A stretch of DNA of 64,000 nucleotides from Ustulina deusta (GCA_023159155.1 JAJNNX010000025.1:310001-374000); one strand, 5' to 3'. Positions 47,978 to 59,829 are shown, numbered from the stretch's first letter. Made by a program: numbers and translations. Notes: generated by a model from the sequence alone, not told the origin.

Positions 47978-50900
47978 ATGGCATTGTCGAATCCCGTTGG
48001 CTTCCAACCGTTCTCTGTCTCCTTCTTCACCACCATCACCTACCTGGCCCTGCTCATCCCACTAGTCCTCATCCACGAGACCGTTCCTGCGCCCCCAGGC
48101 AACGCGACTGTGTATCACGGCTTGAACCTGACAAAGGCATGGCTAGACCTGACTGTGCTGTCGCATGCGTATCATCCATTCAACAGCCGAGAGAATGACA
48201 AAATTCACAATTGGCTCTTGCTTGAGTTGGACGAGATCAGAAAAAGGAACTCAGCTGATGAGTCCGACTTGGTCGTCCTTGAGGACGTCATCTCCAACCT
48301 AACAACATCTGACTCCATATGGAGCGCTGGCACCAACAGAGCCGCCTACTTTGAGGGGAAGAACATTATCGTCTACATCCGGGGTAAAGACGACCCTCCC
48401 GGCCGCTGGTGGGAAGATGTCTCGCCAGGCTATAGGGTGGACAAGGTGATCGGTAAGGGCGGTGTCTTGCTGAACGCTCACTATGATTCGTGCGTGCCCG
48501 ATCCTGCTGTATCTCTCAGAAGATGCTAACATTAGCGTAGCGTCTCTACTGGCTATGGTGCAACTGACGATGGAATGGGCTGTATCACCGTGATAGCCCT
48601 GGTTGATTACTTCTCCCGCTCCGAGAATCAACCTCAGAGAGGCATCGTCGCTCTGCTCAATAACAACGAGGAAGATTTTCTGTGGGGAGCTCAAGTTTTC
48701 GGGAACAGCCCGTTCATGCCTTTCTGCCATACTTTCCTAAACCTCGAGGGAGCCGGCGCCGGGGGTCGCGCAACCCTCTTTCGAACCACAGATGCCGAGG
48801 TCACCGCCGCATATCGTGGAAGCCCGAATCCATTTGGCACCGTCTTATCATCGGATGCCTTTGGTCTCGGGGCAATCCGGAGCAACACCGACTACATTGT
48901 TTTTAATGGCGTCTACGGCATGAGAGGACTTGACATGGCATTCTTTCGTCCTCGCGCCAGGTACCACACCAACCAAGACGATGCAAGACATGCGTCCAGG
49001 GCAAGTTTATGGCACATGCTAAGCAACTCGTTGCACACGATGACAAGCCTTTCGGGTAATACCGGCCAGACTTTCATTGGAAGCCGAGGAGACCAAGATC
49101 GCAACAAAGTCCCCAACGGTCGCGGAAATTCTGGTGTCTGGTTCGATCTCTTCGGCAAAACACTCGCCCTCTTCGAGCTACGAACATTTTTCGCATGGTC
49201 GCTCACGTTACTCATTGCTACGCCACTCATCCTCGCAGGTATAACATACATGTTAGTGCGGCGTGGGAAATATTACTTCTTCTCAGCAACGGTGTCACCC
49301 TATGAAGGAGCCGTTCTTGATCCTATTATGCTCGGCGGTCGGAAAGGGATCATTAGGTTCCCTTTTGCTCTAGGCGTGGCAGGAGCTCTGGTGGTAGGGT
49401 CTGCTTACCTAGTCACCAAGATTAATCCACTTATTATATACAGTAGTGAATATGCCGTGTAAGTCATATCTGAGCGCGGTACATAAAATTACGGCTAACG
49501 ATGCGGATAGATGGGCCATGATGGCGTCCTTATTCTACTTTGTGTTTTGGACTATCATGGCAGGCGCAAACTTCGCAAGGCCCAGCGCTTTGCACCGAGG
49601 TTACGCTATTATATGGCTCTTCACCATTACTTGGTTCATTGAAGTTGTCAATACCGTCTTCGAGGACCGCTTCAGAATAGCTGCGGGATACACATTTGTC
49701 TTTTTCCATGCGGCTACTTTCCTCGCAACATTAATAACACTTTGCGAACTGTTTGCACTCCCATCCAAAATGTCATTTGCGCAGCGTGTCCACGTGGCAC
49801 ATGATGCTACGGACCATGGCGAAGAGCATAGTACGTAATTCCCGGTGTCATTTCTCTTTTTGGTGACCTCTGGAGTATAAGACTCTTTTTTTGGTTCAAG
49901 ATGATACCCTACAAGCTTTCCGTTGTTCTGGACCACTCATAAAGCGCGCTCAAAATGGCGGTCACTGACCTATTGCTGTAGTGGTAGAACATATTGATTC
50001 GATTCCTCATACGGATGGTCCGAGCGATGTTGGAGAGGAGGAAGCTAATGACGAACCTAACCCAGCCCCTTCGGAAACGACGCCTTTGATAGGGGGCACT
50101 AGCACTACCTTTGGAGCAGCTTACAGGCGAGCAAGTACATTACTCGATAGAAAATTTACGAGAGACAAAAGAGGCCCGTACGGATCCGAGCAGCTGTGGT
50201 CTTCAAAGCTTCCGAGTTGGGCCTGGGTCCTTCAATTCTTGGTATCTGGGCCTTTTCTCATCATCTTGATTGCCCAAAACGGCCTCCTTATGGTATCAGC
50301 TGTCGCCCAGACCGGCTCGGATGGAGGGAGCCTCTTAGCACCTTACCTAATCACGGCGTTCTTCAGCATTTTATTGCTGTTGCCAATAACACCATATATC
50401 CATCGGGTTACGCATCACGTCCCAATGTTTCTTCTGGCTGTTTTCGTCGGCACATTGATTTATAACCTGGTCGCCTTTCCCTTTTCCGCGGAAAATCGGT
50501 ACAAAATCTACTTCAAGCAAACTGTTAACCTCGACACCGGCCTATCACGTGTTCATTATGTCGGATTGCGGGAATATGTCGAAAGAGCCGTCGCTGATCT
50601 GCCCTCTGCTACGGGAAAGGAATTAACCTGTGACTTGACGAACAGTTCACGGAATGGTCTCTATGAATGCACTTACGATGGTTCCGATGTCCCGCCCAAC
50701 GTCGTGAAGACCATGCCACGAGGGGTTCCGCCCCAGAAGGGCTACGACAGTTGGCTAACTTACAACATTACTCGCCGCAAGGGCGAAAGTAAAGCTAGGT
50801 TTGAGATCAATGGAAAGGAAACACGGTCCTGTGGGATTACTTTTAAGAACCCGATTTCTACATTCAAAGTCAAAGGCGGGACTGACCCCGATGAGCGTTT

Positions 50901-51165
50901 TGGTGGACTGCCAGATAAGGGCCTGGAAAACATCAAGCTCTATCGCAGGGATTGGAGCACGCCTTGGATCATCGATGTTGAATGGGAGCGAGATGGAGAC
51001 GACGACAGCGGTATTGATGGACACGTTGTATGCAGTTGGGACGATGTCAACACCCCTGGTGCAATCCCTGCATACGACGAGGCACTACAGTATCTTCCGA
51101 CGTGGGTAGCCCCTACGAAGATGTCCACCGGCTTGTGTGATGGGAGCAAGGCATTCAAGGCGTGA
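47978..51165 (+). CDS. pff1: Vacuolar membrane zinc protease, peptidase M28 family (PFF1-like)
   Basis: Multi-pass vacuolar membrane metallopeptidase. Exons 47978-48489, 48541-49458, 49511-49830 and 49982-51165 give 977 aa, matching the family's usual size. A first TM segment (about 15-35) precedes the M28 domain. Zinc and catalytic residues are visible: [19 protein letters not shown] with His168, Asp170 and Asp180, [11 protein letters not shown] with Glu214/215, and YHTNQDD with His near 313. From about residue 375 several hydrophobic segments follow ([71 protein letters not shown]). A lumenal C-terminal domain ends KAFKA. A second acceptor AG at 49987 is also in frame and would replace Met-Val-Glu by Lys. 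The stop TGA overlaps a GTGAGT word, but no better downstream exon was found. Putative N-glycosylation sites (NAT, NLT) lie after TM1. Confidence 0.94.
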
Positions 51166-53269
51166 GTATCGGCCAAGGGATTTTTCGTCGGCACTCGGTA
51201 GGATCTTTTACTGTGCTCTTTCTCGCGGATTGATCACGAAGGGGAGCTGAGTTGGGTGGGCGATGTACTGGGGCCCATTAATTGCGCCAACGGCGTGTGG
51301 AGCTTCTCCGGTAGATCGGTTGTCTGAATATGGAACAAATATACCATAGGGCTGAGTTAGGTTCGTTTCGTGTATTGGTAATCCCTTGCATAACTGGCGT
51401 TAAATTGTATAACACCATTGATCTGTCGGCCTTGGTCGTATATGAAAGTGATCCTCAAATTATTCTTCCTGGTGGACATAATAGGGCAAGTACATGGGGC
51501 TTGAACTTCAGGCTGGATCTAATCTAAAGTGTGGAATACCAGGATAGAGACGAGGGCTAGACGGATCGTTCTGCAGTGTCGATCATGACTCGTTTTGGAC
51601 AACTTCCGAAAAACTCTATATTATTTGCTGCCGGATACCAACGTAGATGCTTCCCTGTCGATCCTGTTCAGCGAACCGTTTCATCTGCTGCGGTGCAGGG
51701 TATGGATATTTTTCTTTATCTGGTGTTTTTTTTTTTGGCGGGGTTAGGGGGGGGAGGCATGAGTCGCAGCCCCGTCATTATTATGTGTTTATTACTTAGC
51801 GGGCAGGAGAGGGTGACGAAGCGCGCGACTCTTCTCTTTCTGTATCGCTCTCTTGACTCCAGGCCGACTCAGAATGGGTGGGTAAAATAAAATGATAGGA
51901 TAGAGGGGGGTTTTTTTTTTTGTCTTTTTTTCTTTCTTTCTTGCTTCTGTTGTCGAATCTCGATGAACGGCCCTTTTACCATCTAGATAGATAAAGACGG
52001 GAGAAAATAAAACAATATCGGGGAATGGGGGGGGGATGTTTTGCTTGATTTGGTAGCATGTTCGCAGATGTAGGTAGATAGCCTGCTTTCGCCGGTAAAT
52101 CTCTCGCTGCTGAATACCCGGTTTGGTCGGTGTGCGTACGGGACGCACGAGGCCGTGTCTCGCTTCTCCTCGGCATCCACTGTTCTGATCTGTTTGTTGT
52201 TGGAGTATCAAGTATGTTCTCATATCTTGAGAAGAGAGGGAAATTAAAACTGTATCCCCCCCTCCCCCTCCCCCTCTCTCATTTCCTATGCTATAATCCT
52301 GTCATAGCTACCTAAGGTAGGGATGAACGTGGAACCGTCTGTTCTGACATATGGATATTGCAATTGGTGTTGTGGTTTATGGGGCCAATCAGTTCGTCTT
52401 GTTCTCGACGGAGGAACCGCCGGTTCTATGTGAATATACCGGGTAGTTAGTAAGTAATGTGTACGCGTGTACGTATGTGCGTGTGAAACTTGGGCATTTA
52501 TATGGATCGTTGGACAACGATTGACTGGCAGTTCTTACGGACAAGTCGTTGGCGAGGTTTGATATATCCCAAGCTTTACGGTACCAAGTTGCAACGAATC
52601 TCGCTGTCCGTTGGGCATCCAGTGTAAGTTCGTCCTAGAACGTCTTAGTTGTCTCGTTCCTTTGTGTTTTTCTATGAAACATCTTGTTTTCGCCCGGCGA
52701 GGACCGAGCCCAGCTGGCTTGGGTCACTACCTGTATCTTGTATCGAGTATTTCCCTACGTGTCTTATTCCTGCATGGCGATCCCTAAGGGCATCTAGAAG
52801 ATCTTATGATCTACAAGAAGTGTGTATCCATTTGCGCACTCTCTTGGAGCTCCCATGTTGAGCAGTGCTCAGGGTGTGGTAATGTAACATCGTGTCGTAT
52901 TTCTGTCGATAGCCGAGCGGGAAGAATAGAGAATATGGCAGAGACAAGACGGAACGAGACAGGTTGGTTGGTATATATATATCCTTGATATATATACCGA
53001 GCTATATTACAATTTCGTCCGCCCGCCCGTCTCGCTTCATGGTTTTGGCAGGCTTTACTTTATCTGTATAGCCCTCAGTTTTTTGTTCCGCTAGAAATGA
53101 TGTTAAGCTGATACTTCGTTCATTGATATCTGAAGACTGGGGAGACCCCATCTACTTCACTACTGAAGGCATACATAGACTATCCTCCATCCGGTTCTAC
53201 TCTCTCCAATACTAGGGAGGTCGCTATTTCCTCAGCCTCTGTCGCTATACCTCCCTCCCAACCTAAAAA
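51166..53269. other. 2.1-kb spacer with simple-sequence tracts
   Basis: Contains several poly-T, poly-G and C-rich runs (about 51727-51757, 51905-51950, 52027-52034, 52255-52280) and a short TA-rich tract near 52970-53000. Open frames here are short and of low complexity. Probably 3' and 5' flanks of the neighbouring genes. Confidence 0.5.
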
Positions 53270-54150
53270 ATGCCGTCCCTAAAAGCCTCCCTCGCCTTCC
53301 TGACTTTCAGCGCAAACGCCCTCGGCGCAGCGTTCCCTAAACCAACAGCGGCTGTACCAGCAGCGACCTGTACGGAGGGGGCACCGATGACGACGGCCGG
53401 GTACCCAATGCTGTACTATGCGCAAGCGACACCGGGCGCCAGTGCTTCCTTGATCGGGTACCAGCCGGAGCCTATATGGGCTAGTGGACATCTCGTTGGG
53501 AGCTGCGTGAGTCTTTCACTTCTTCTATATTTTTTATCTTCCCTCCCCCCCCTCCCCCTTTCGTGTGGTTGTGGGTTGGGAGTATCGGTATCATCTCTAG
53601 GGTATGAGTTGAAACGAGAAGGCGTCGAAATCGAGTATAATGCAAGAAATTGTTACAAGTAAAGACGACAAGGGTCTCCAAGAACACAAGCATGAAGATC
53701 ACGATACCCACAACGGCAAGCAGGGGCTCTCCCAATAGAGCGCATGGAAGGGGAGAGGATAAGCAAGTGAGATGGGCACAAAAGGCTCAAAACTAAGCCA
53801 AAAATATCCGTAAACCGGAAGAAAGACGGAGCTGATGACCAAAACTTGCCCCAAAAACAGACCTTCGGCGTCCCAGAACCCATCGAGACAGGCTTTGCCT
53901 ATGCGCAGTTCAAATGCGAGTACTACTGCAAGAACCACAGCGAAGGCGGCAGTTTCTTCGTGCGCGCCGACGGCAAGACCGGGTCATCCTGCGAGTGCTA
54001 CAACGAGCTGTGAGTCTTGGCCCTCCATGAGCATCTCCCATATCTCCCTACATGCCCACATATATTAACCCTCCCAGCATGGACCCCGAAGCCTTCGTAA
54101 ATAACAACCAAACTCTCGTCGGGGCTTGGAACGCGATTTGCAAGACATGA
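53270..54150 (+). CDS. Small secreted cysteine-containing protein
   Basis: Exons 53270-53506, 53861-54009 and 54078-54150 give 152 aa in phase. The first intron is unusually long for this window (354 bp), the second 68 bp. Residues 1 to about 20 (MPSLKASLAFLTFSANALGA) form a signal peptide. The mature part has seven cysteines: TCTEG, VGSC at the exon 1-2 border, FKCEYYCKNH, SSCECYNEL and NAICKT. The spacing in the last 70 residues (C-x3-C ... C-x-C ... C) with GGSFFVRADGK suggests a compact disulphide-linked domain. It does not match a family I can name with certainty; a WSC-like or small effector-like fold is speculation. Secretion is well supported, function is unknown. An odd number of cysteines may mean one is free or an exon edge is slightly off. 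Confidence 0.75.
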
Positions 54151-54664
54151 TATAAATCAAACCCCAAACATCCCATGGGTTCGCGGCCAATGTTTTAGCC
54201 TCGGCAAATCGTGCAGTACGCAAGTAGGGGGAGCGTCGTCGTTCTACAGACGTTAAATGAAAGCACCAGGTGCTGAACTAACGTTGAAGACAAAATGAAA
54301 TGGTGGCCATCTACATGTTTGAATAATACCAGCAGAACAAGTCGCAATAACAAGAGGACCAGTTATGTATTAACTTTATAACATTTCTTTCTTTCATCTA
54401 CTGATTACTCCGACCTCTATCTCGTCAAGGGGCATCACTGTAGAATACATGAGTCATGTGCCAAGAATGCTTGACCCCAGGCGGTAGCGGACCACAGCGG
54501 ACCAAACCTGCCTAGGACTTCCAGATCCATGAGGGTATGAAGGATTAAACAGACAAACATTTCTCGCGCCAAATCGACCAAGTGCCTGAAACACCGGGGG
54601 CCAAACCCGCCCTAACGCCAATGAACTTTTTGATGATTCCCATTTCCATGTACTCGTGATATGT
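54151..54664. other. Spacer between convergent genes
   Basis: 514 bases between the stop codons of the secreted protein (+) and hsp90 (-), presumably both 3' UTRs. Nothing else seen. Confidence 0.6.
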
Positions 54665-56834
54665 TTAGTCGACCTCCTCCATGGCACTGTCACCAGTCTC
54701 GGCGGCGGCAGTGTCAGCAGAGGGCACCTCCTCAACGGCTTCAGCCTCCTCCTCGAGGTTCAGGCCGAGAGACACAAGCTTGTGGATGCGCTCGGCGAAT
54801 CCAGCAGGCTCATCAATGGTGAAGCCAGAAACCAGTAGAGAGGTCTCAAACAGAAGCTGGACAATGGACTTGACAGTCTTGTCGTTCTCGCCGTCGGCCT
54901 CGACTTTCTTCTTGAGCTCCTGGATGATGGCAGACTTGGGCGAGATTTCGAAGGTCTTCTTGGAGCTCATGTAGCTGCTCATGGAGGTATCACGGAGAGC
55001 TTGAGCCTTCATGATACGCTCCATGTTAGCAGACCAACCGAACTGACCAGTGCGGATGGCGCAAGGGGATCCGACGAGCTTGTAGGAAACGACAACCTTC
55101 TCAACCTTGTCACCGAGAACGTTCTTCAGGGACTTGGTCAGCTCCTCGAACTCTTTCTCCTCGGCCTCACGAGCCTTCTTCTCCTCGTCAGTCTCCTCGA
55201 GATCGAAGTCTTTGGTGATATCAACAAGCTTCTTGCTCTCGAACTCCTTGAGCTGGGTCATGGCGTACTCGTCGATGGGATCGACAAGGAAGAGCACCTC
55301 GAAGTTCTTCTCCTTGAGGGCATCCAAGAAGGGAGACTTCTGGACAGCCTTGAGGGACTCGCCGGTGATGTAGTAGATGTTCTTCTGGTGCTCGGACATG
55401 CGAGTGACATAGTCGGAGAGCGAGGTCAGTTCATCTCCAGACTTGGTAGAGTTGAATCGCAGCAGCTTAGCGAGGATCTGGCGGTTCTGCGAGTCCTCGT
55501 GGATACCCAGCTTCAAGTTCTTGGCGAAGGCACTGTAGAACTTGTCGAACTGCTCCTTATCCTCGGCAATCTCATTGAAGAGCTCAAGAGCCTTCTTCAC
55601 AATGTTCTTCTTGATGACCTTCATGATCTTGTTCTGTTGGAGAGTCTCACGAGACAGGTTCAGAGGTAGATCCTCAGAGTCGACGACACCCTTGATGAAG
55701 CTGAGCCACTCAGGAATGAGATCAGTGGCATCGTCAGTGATGAAGACGCGGCGGACGTAGAGCTTGATGTTGTTCTTTGTCTTCTTGGTCTCGAAGAGGT
55801 CAAAGGGAGCACGCTTGGGGACGAAGAGGATAGCACGGAACTCGAGTTGACCCTCAACCGAGAAGTGCTTGACAGCAAGATGGTCCTCCCAGTCGTTGGA
55901 GAGCGACTTGTAGAAAGCAGCGTACTCCTCTTGGGTGATATCCTGGGGGTTACGAGTCCAGATGGGCTTCTGCTTGTTCAGCTCCTCCTCCTCAATGGAG
56001 GTCTCCTTGATCTTCTTGGTCTTGGGCTTCTTCTCTTTCTCCTCTTCCTCGTCGTCAACCTCCTCGATCTTGGGCTTCTTGTCATCATCGGCCTCAACCT
56101 CCTCAGCGTCCTCATCAGGAACCTCCTTCTCAGTCTCCTTGGTGACGTGGAGGTAGATGGGGTAGGAAATGAACTCGGAGTGCTTCTTGATAACCTCCTT
56201 GATCTTGCTCTCATTGAGGTACTCGGACTGCTCATCCTTGAGGTGGAGGATCATCTTAGTACCACGCTTGAGAGGCTCGCCTTCTGTGTCAGCGCGAACG
56301 CTGAAGGTACCACCGGCAGACGACTCCCAGATGTACTGCTCGTCATCGTTGTGCTTGGAGATGACGACTACTCGGTCGGCGACGAGGTAGGCAGAGTAGA
56401 AACCAACACCGAACTGGCCAATCATAGAGACATCGGCACCAGCAGTGAGGGCCTCCATGAATTGCTTAGTACCAGAGCGGGCAATCGTTCCGAGGTTGTT
56501 GACAAGATCCTGTTGATCAAATTGTTAGCCTCGATGATTCTCCATTGGAAATGCGTTCGACGGGCAAAAGACTTACAGCCTTGGTCATACCGATACCGGT
56601 ATCCTTGATGGTCAATGTCTTGTTCTCCTTGTCGGGGATGATGTCGATACGCAGATCCTTCTCGGTATCGAGCTTGCTGGGGTCGGACAGAGCTTCATAT
56701 CTGATCTTGTCCAAAGCATCGGATGCATTCGACACCAGTTCTCGCAGGAAGATTTCCTTGTTGGAGTAGACAGTGTTGATGATGAGGCTGAGCAGCTGAG
56801 AAATCTCAGCCTGGAACTCGAAGGTCTCAGACAT
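54665..56834 (-). CDS. hsp90: Heat shock protein 90 (cytosolic Hsp90 chaperone)
   Basis: ATP-dependent dimeric chaperone of the cytosol. Exon 1 (56834-56577), 67-bp intron, exon 2 (56509-54665), in phase, 700 aa, the normal length. The N-terminal ATPase domain starts [20 protein letters not shown] and includes [37 protein letters not shown] (intron inside this motif) and [16 protein letters not shown] charged Glu/Lys linker covers about residues 215-265. The middle domain carries [20 protein letters not shown] and [20 protein letters not shown]. The C-terminal dimerisation domain ends with the MEEVD peptide that docks TPR co-chaperones, which marks it as the cytosolic form. Codon use is strongly biased towards C- or G-ending codons, as expected of a highly expressed gene. 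An intron in the 5' UTR is likely (see separate entry). Confidence 0.98.
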
Positions 56835-56865
56835 CTTGGCGATGTTGGAAGGGGGCGGGGGAAGT

Positions 56866-57219
56866 CTACGGGGAGAGCGTTAGCCTGTTGTTTGTGGCGA
56901 AGCTGCGGGGGTTTAAGGTAAATCGGAGGGGTAAAAAGAAGGTGATAGAATGCGGCGTGCCCAGCTGGAGTGGGGCACAAGACGGTTGAGAAGGTGATCC
57001 CTGTGAAGCAAGAATGGCTGCGAGGTGCAACAGGCGAGATTATTCAAGTCTCGTCTTCATGGAGAGAGCAAGTCCAACAGCAGCAGTGGACCGCACAGAC
57101 ACGATTGCCGTTTTGTGTTAGGTATCCTGTGCAGAGGGGGGTGAAGCGAGGCGAGGCTGACGATGGCGGGGAGTTTGCAGTTTGGGGTTGGGCTTGGGAG
57201 TAGCGTCGGTCTGACTTAC
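56866..57219 (-). other. Probable 5'-UTR intron of hsp90
   Basis: Read on the minus strand, CCGGTAAGTCAG gives a consensus donor with its first base at 57219, and CTCCCCGTAG gives an acceptor ending at 56866, 32 bases before the hsp90 ATG. The enclosed 354 bases contain no needed coding sequence. Inference from splice consensus only; another acceptor could be used. Confidence 0.4.
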
Positions 57220-57487
57220 CGGGTATCAGAGGAGGGAAGACTGTTGAGGGGTAGCTAGAGGAATCACTCTTCAGCTGAAGAAAGCGAACGGGGGAGGATT
57301 GGGTTCGGCTTGATTGAAGATGAAGAAAAAGTTGGGAGAAGAGGACGAAGGGCGAGGGCAGAGAAATATCTGGAGGTCGAAGAGGCCGCTCTAGCGATTG
57401 AGACTGAGCACAGACCAGTTTTCCAGGCTTTGGATTCTATCGAATTCTACGGACTGGCAGTGACAGCCTGCAGCTCAAGGAGCGGTG

Positions 57488-57597
57488 ATTGGCTGGAGAG
57501 GGCATCGACTCGCAACCCATGCCAACCAGAACGTACCAGAACCGCTCCCCGACTTCCATCCACCGCTATCGACGTCTTTCCTTGCCCCACTGATTGG
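57488..57597 (-). promoter_or_regulatory. Two CCAAT boxes upstream of hsp90
   Basis: On the hsp90 strand CCAAT occurs at 57492-57488 and 57597-57593, both in the same orientation. They lie about 270-380 bases upstream of the proposed 5'-UTR donor. TTC/GAA pentamers that could belong to heat-shock elements lie nearby (57262-57290 and 57420-57450), but none forms a perfect three-unit element. Confidence 0.35.
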
Positions 57598-58216
57598 CCG
57601 GAAGCAGAACTAAGCCGCAGCATACCGGATGGGTCCCTGGCCACACCAGTGCCCTACCCCTCGTTGCCTCACTACCCGCCACCTGCCTGCTGCTGCAACC
57701 GTTGCCTTGCTCTGTCACAATTCTTTCTACCTGAATGTACCTAGGTACTTGATACGTAGCAAGAAAAGAAAAAGAAGGCTACCTAGTGCTAGTTACTCAA
57801 CATGCAAATTTATGTTGCATTACATTCTCTCACAAAGTGTCTGCTCTCCCTAGAGGTATTCAGGTACATGGGGGCTTCTGCACCGATGTAGATTTGTGGT
57901 GGCGCAAGATATCGGAGGTGGTAGGTTTTACCAACTTTGTGGCGTGCAACTAATTGGGATTAGCGCAAACGCCGCTCCTGCTCAAGCTACCCTTAGTCAG
58001 CTGACTGAGTATTGGCATTTATTAGTATGAATACACCTGGTAATATGCATAAGGAGACGAAGGAGGTACGTACTGGTTTAACCGAATTAGCCCGCAAAAA
58101 CCCAGCCCACACAATCGATGGGCACATCATATCTCTCTCCACCTACAATTCTCTCCACAACACAGTTTCTCTCTGTCTCTGGCACGAGCACACACACAAC
58201 CGAAACCACCATCAAG
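57598..58216. other. Divergent promoter region of hsp90 and rpl33
   Basis: Together with the hsp90 5' region this forms a spacer between two highly expressed divergent genes. TACCTAGGTACTTG occurs at about 57737. A segment at 57950-57990 resembles one at 59770-59815 (separate entry). A C/T- and CA-rich stretch directly precedes the rpl33 start. Confidence 0.5.
57950..57990. repeat. Short segment repeated at 59.8 kb (AATTGGGATTAGCG)
   Basis: AATTGGGATTAGCG, then CCGCTCCTGCTCAAGCT after a few bases, recurs at about 59777-59813 as AATTGGGATTAGCG and CCGCTCTTGCTCAGGCT. The two copies lie in the same orientation on either side of rpl33, suggesting remnants of a dispersed element. Confidence 0.5.
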
Positions 58217-58938
58217 ATGCCTAGCGAAGCTGGTCACAGACGTAAGTGCTTCTCTCATCCCAAATCCGTCACCGCGCTTTTACTAAGTTTATTTTACAGT
58301 TTACGTCAAGTTCGTACCCCGACATCTCAGTGTGCTGGTTTCAAACTGGGTATTTTCGATCCAAGCGACACGGCAGGCTGACGATTGTAATTGACCAGGG
58401 CGCGCCATTTGGGCTATAAGCGCAGTAAACATACTACACATCCCAACCGAAGCCTGGTGAAGATCGAAGGTTGCGATGATGTTGAAGCTGCGCGGTATGT
58501 GCCTCGGTCCACCGACTCTCGCAATGTCCGAGCTTTTATTAACAGACGCAGCTTCTATCTAGGCAAGAAGGCCGCCTTCGTTTACAAAGCGCCAAAGCAA
58601 ATCCGTATGTTATCTGTCACCTCTTCCTCGTGCTCCTTCCCTTCCGACTTAGCCTGCTAACTCTATCATTTTGCAGGTGGAACTAAGATACGCGTGGTAC
58701 GTTTTGATGCCAGTTTCAGTCTGCCTTCAAAACTAACGACCCATTTTGTGTAGATTTGGGGCAAGGTGGTTCGATCTCATGGTACAATCTCCCTGCGCAT
58801 CTTGAGTTTATTTCAACTTCGCTAATATGTACCTGACCAGGCTCCTCAGGCGTGGTGCAAGCTCGGTTTGCCGTTCCTCTACCTACGAAATCTTTCGGTG
58901 CCAGCCTGAGAATCATGTTATATCCCTCGGCGATCTAG
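58217..58938 (+). CDS. rpl33: 60S ribosomal protein eL33 (L35Ae/Rpl33), seven exons
   Basis: Structural protein of the large cytosolic ribosomal subunit. Seven exons: 58217-58241, 58300-58309, 58399-58494, 58552-58604, 58677-58696, 58754-58781 and 58841-58938. They sum to exactly 330 nt and encode 109 aa, the family's size. The product starts [12 protein letters not shown], continues with [37 protein letters not shown] and [20 protein letters not shown], and ends [13 protein letters not shown], all diagnostic of eL33. Exon 2 is only 10 nt and exon 5 only 20 nt. Where yeast-type proteins read KGRHL, this one reads KARHL. At exon 4 an alternative acceptor 6 bases upstream (AACAG at 58545) is in frame but would insert two residues in a conserved stretch, so 58552 was chosen. 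The gene is divergent from hsp90. Confidence 0.94.
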
Positions 58939-59769
58939 AGACAAAGACAGAGCGGGAGTTACATTGAGGAGAACATATCAAGTGAGAAATACGCTGGCTC
59001 GGATGCATCGCAGAGATACCGGTTTCCTCCTGATAGCCAGACGTATGAATACAAAACTTGACAGTCACCCGTCCCATGTGGAAAGATATAATTTGTGCTC
59101 AGTATGGACAAGGTTTATCACTATCACTTTTCGATCACCAGTGTGCCCTCTGGGGATGGTCCAATCTAGCATTCACAGTTTTTACGCAAGAACATTCCCA
59201 CTCTACAAGTGGAGCGTGTAATGTGTTGCGGTTATAATCCAGGGCAGGCGTCAATTCATAGCTAAGAATGCACCACGTCTTGATCAAATCCTCGAATTTT
59301 CCGAGACCTAGGATATTTGCATGGTGATTATGCGATAGCAAGTGTGCTTGGAGGGTTGCTTTGTAAATGTCTGGTAGGATAGCCTTGCACTTGCAGCAGA
59401 ACAGATCTAGGAACTTGAGGCGATGTTCTTAGGAGCTGAAGTGGTTGTAAGCCAGGAATGGAGTCAAAGAGGAGAGTTTTAATCCATACAGACATTGGAC
59501 GGAGCCATATGCTTGACTTGTAAAACAGTCTTCTATGAGCCGCTTAATGCTACAAAAGAACCACGTATAATAATAACTCTCTTGTTTTTATTTCTGAGGA
59601 TTGTTTTTTGCTATGCATTTACGGTAGATAATACGTATTTTAGAACTTGAAGTTGTGAGATTTTATACACTTGGGCTTGTGCAAAAACGGGTCGTGCTCG
59701 GGACAGGCTCAGGCCAAGCTCAGGCTAAAAACGGCACTGCTCGGATTTAGGACGGTTCTAGGTTTTACG
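58939..59769. other. Spacer downstream of rpl33
   Basis: About 0.8 kb with no recognisable gene. From about 59685 there is a C/G-rich stretch with repeated AGGCTCAGG and CAAGCTCAGG words leading into the repeat copy at 59.78 kb. Confidence 0.5.
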
Positions 59770-59815
59770 AATTGCCAAGGATGCGACGAATTGGGATTAG
59801 CGTATTTTCCGCTCT
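59770..59815. repeat. Second copy of the AATTGGGATTAGCG segment
   Basis: Matches the copy at 57950-57990 in the same orientation (14 identical bases, then a diverged continuation). It directly abuts the ankyrin-repeat remnant, so it may mark an insertion or breakpoint. Confidence 0.5.
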
Positions 59816-59829
59816 TGCTCAGGCTCTTA

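Noticed and set aside
55001..56608. Long plus-strand ORFs of 222 and 253 codons antisense to hsp90
   Set aside because: They are Leu/Val-rich mirrors of the biased hsp90 codons on the opposite strand. The hsp90 frame is certain.
57310..57744. 144-codon plus-strand ORF
   Set aside because: Lies in the hsp90 upstream region, has no recognisable feature and is best explained by chance in GC-rich promoter DNA.
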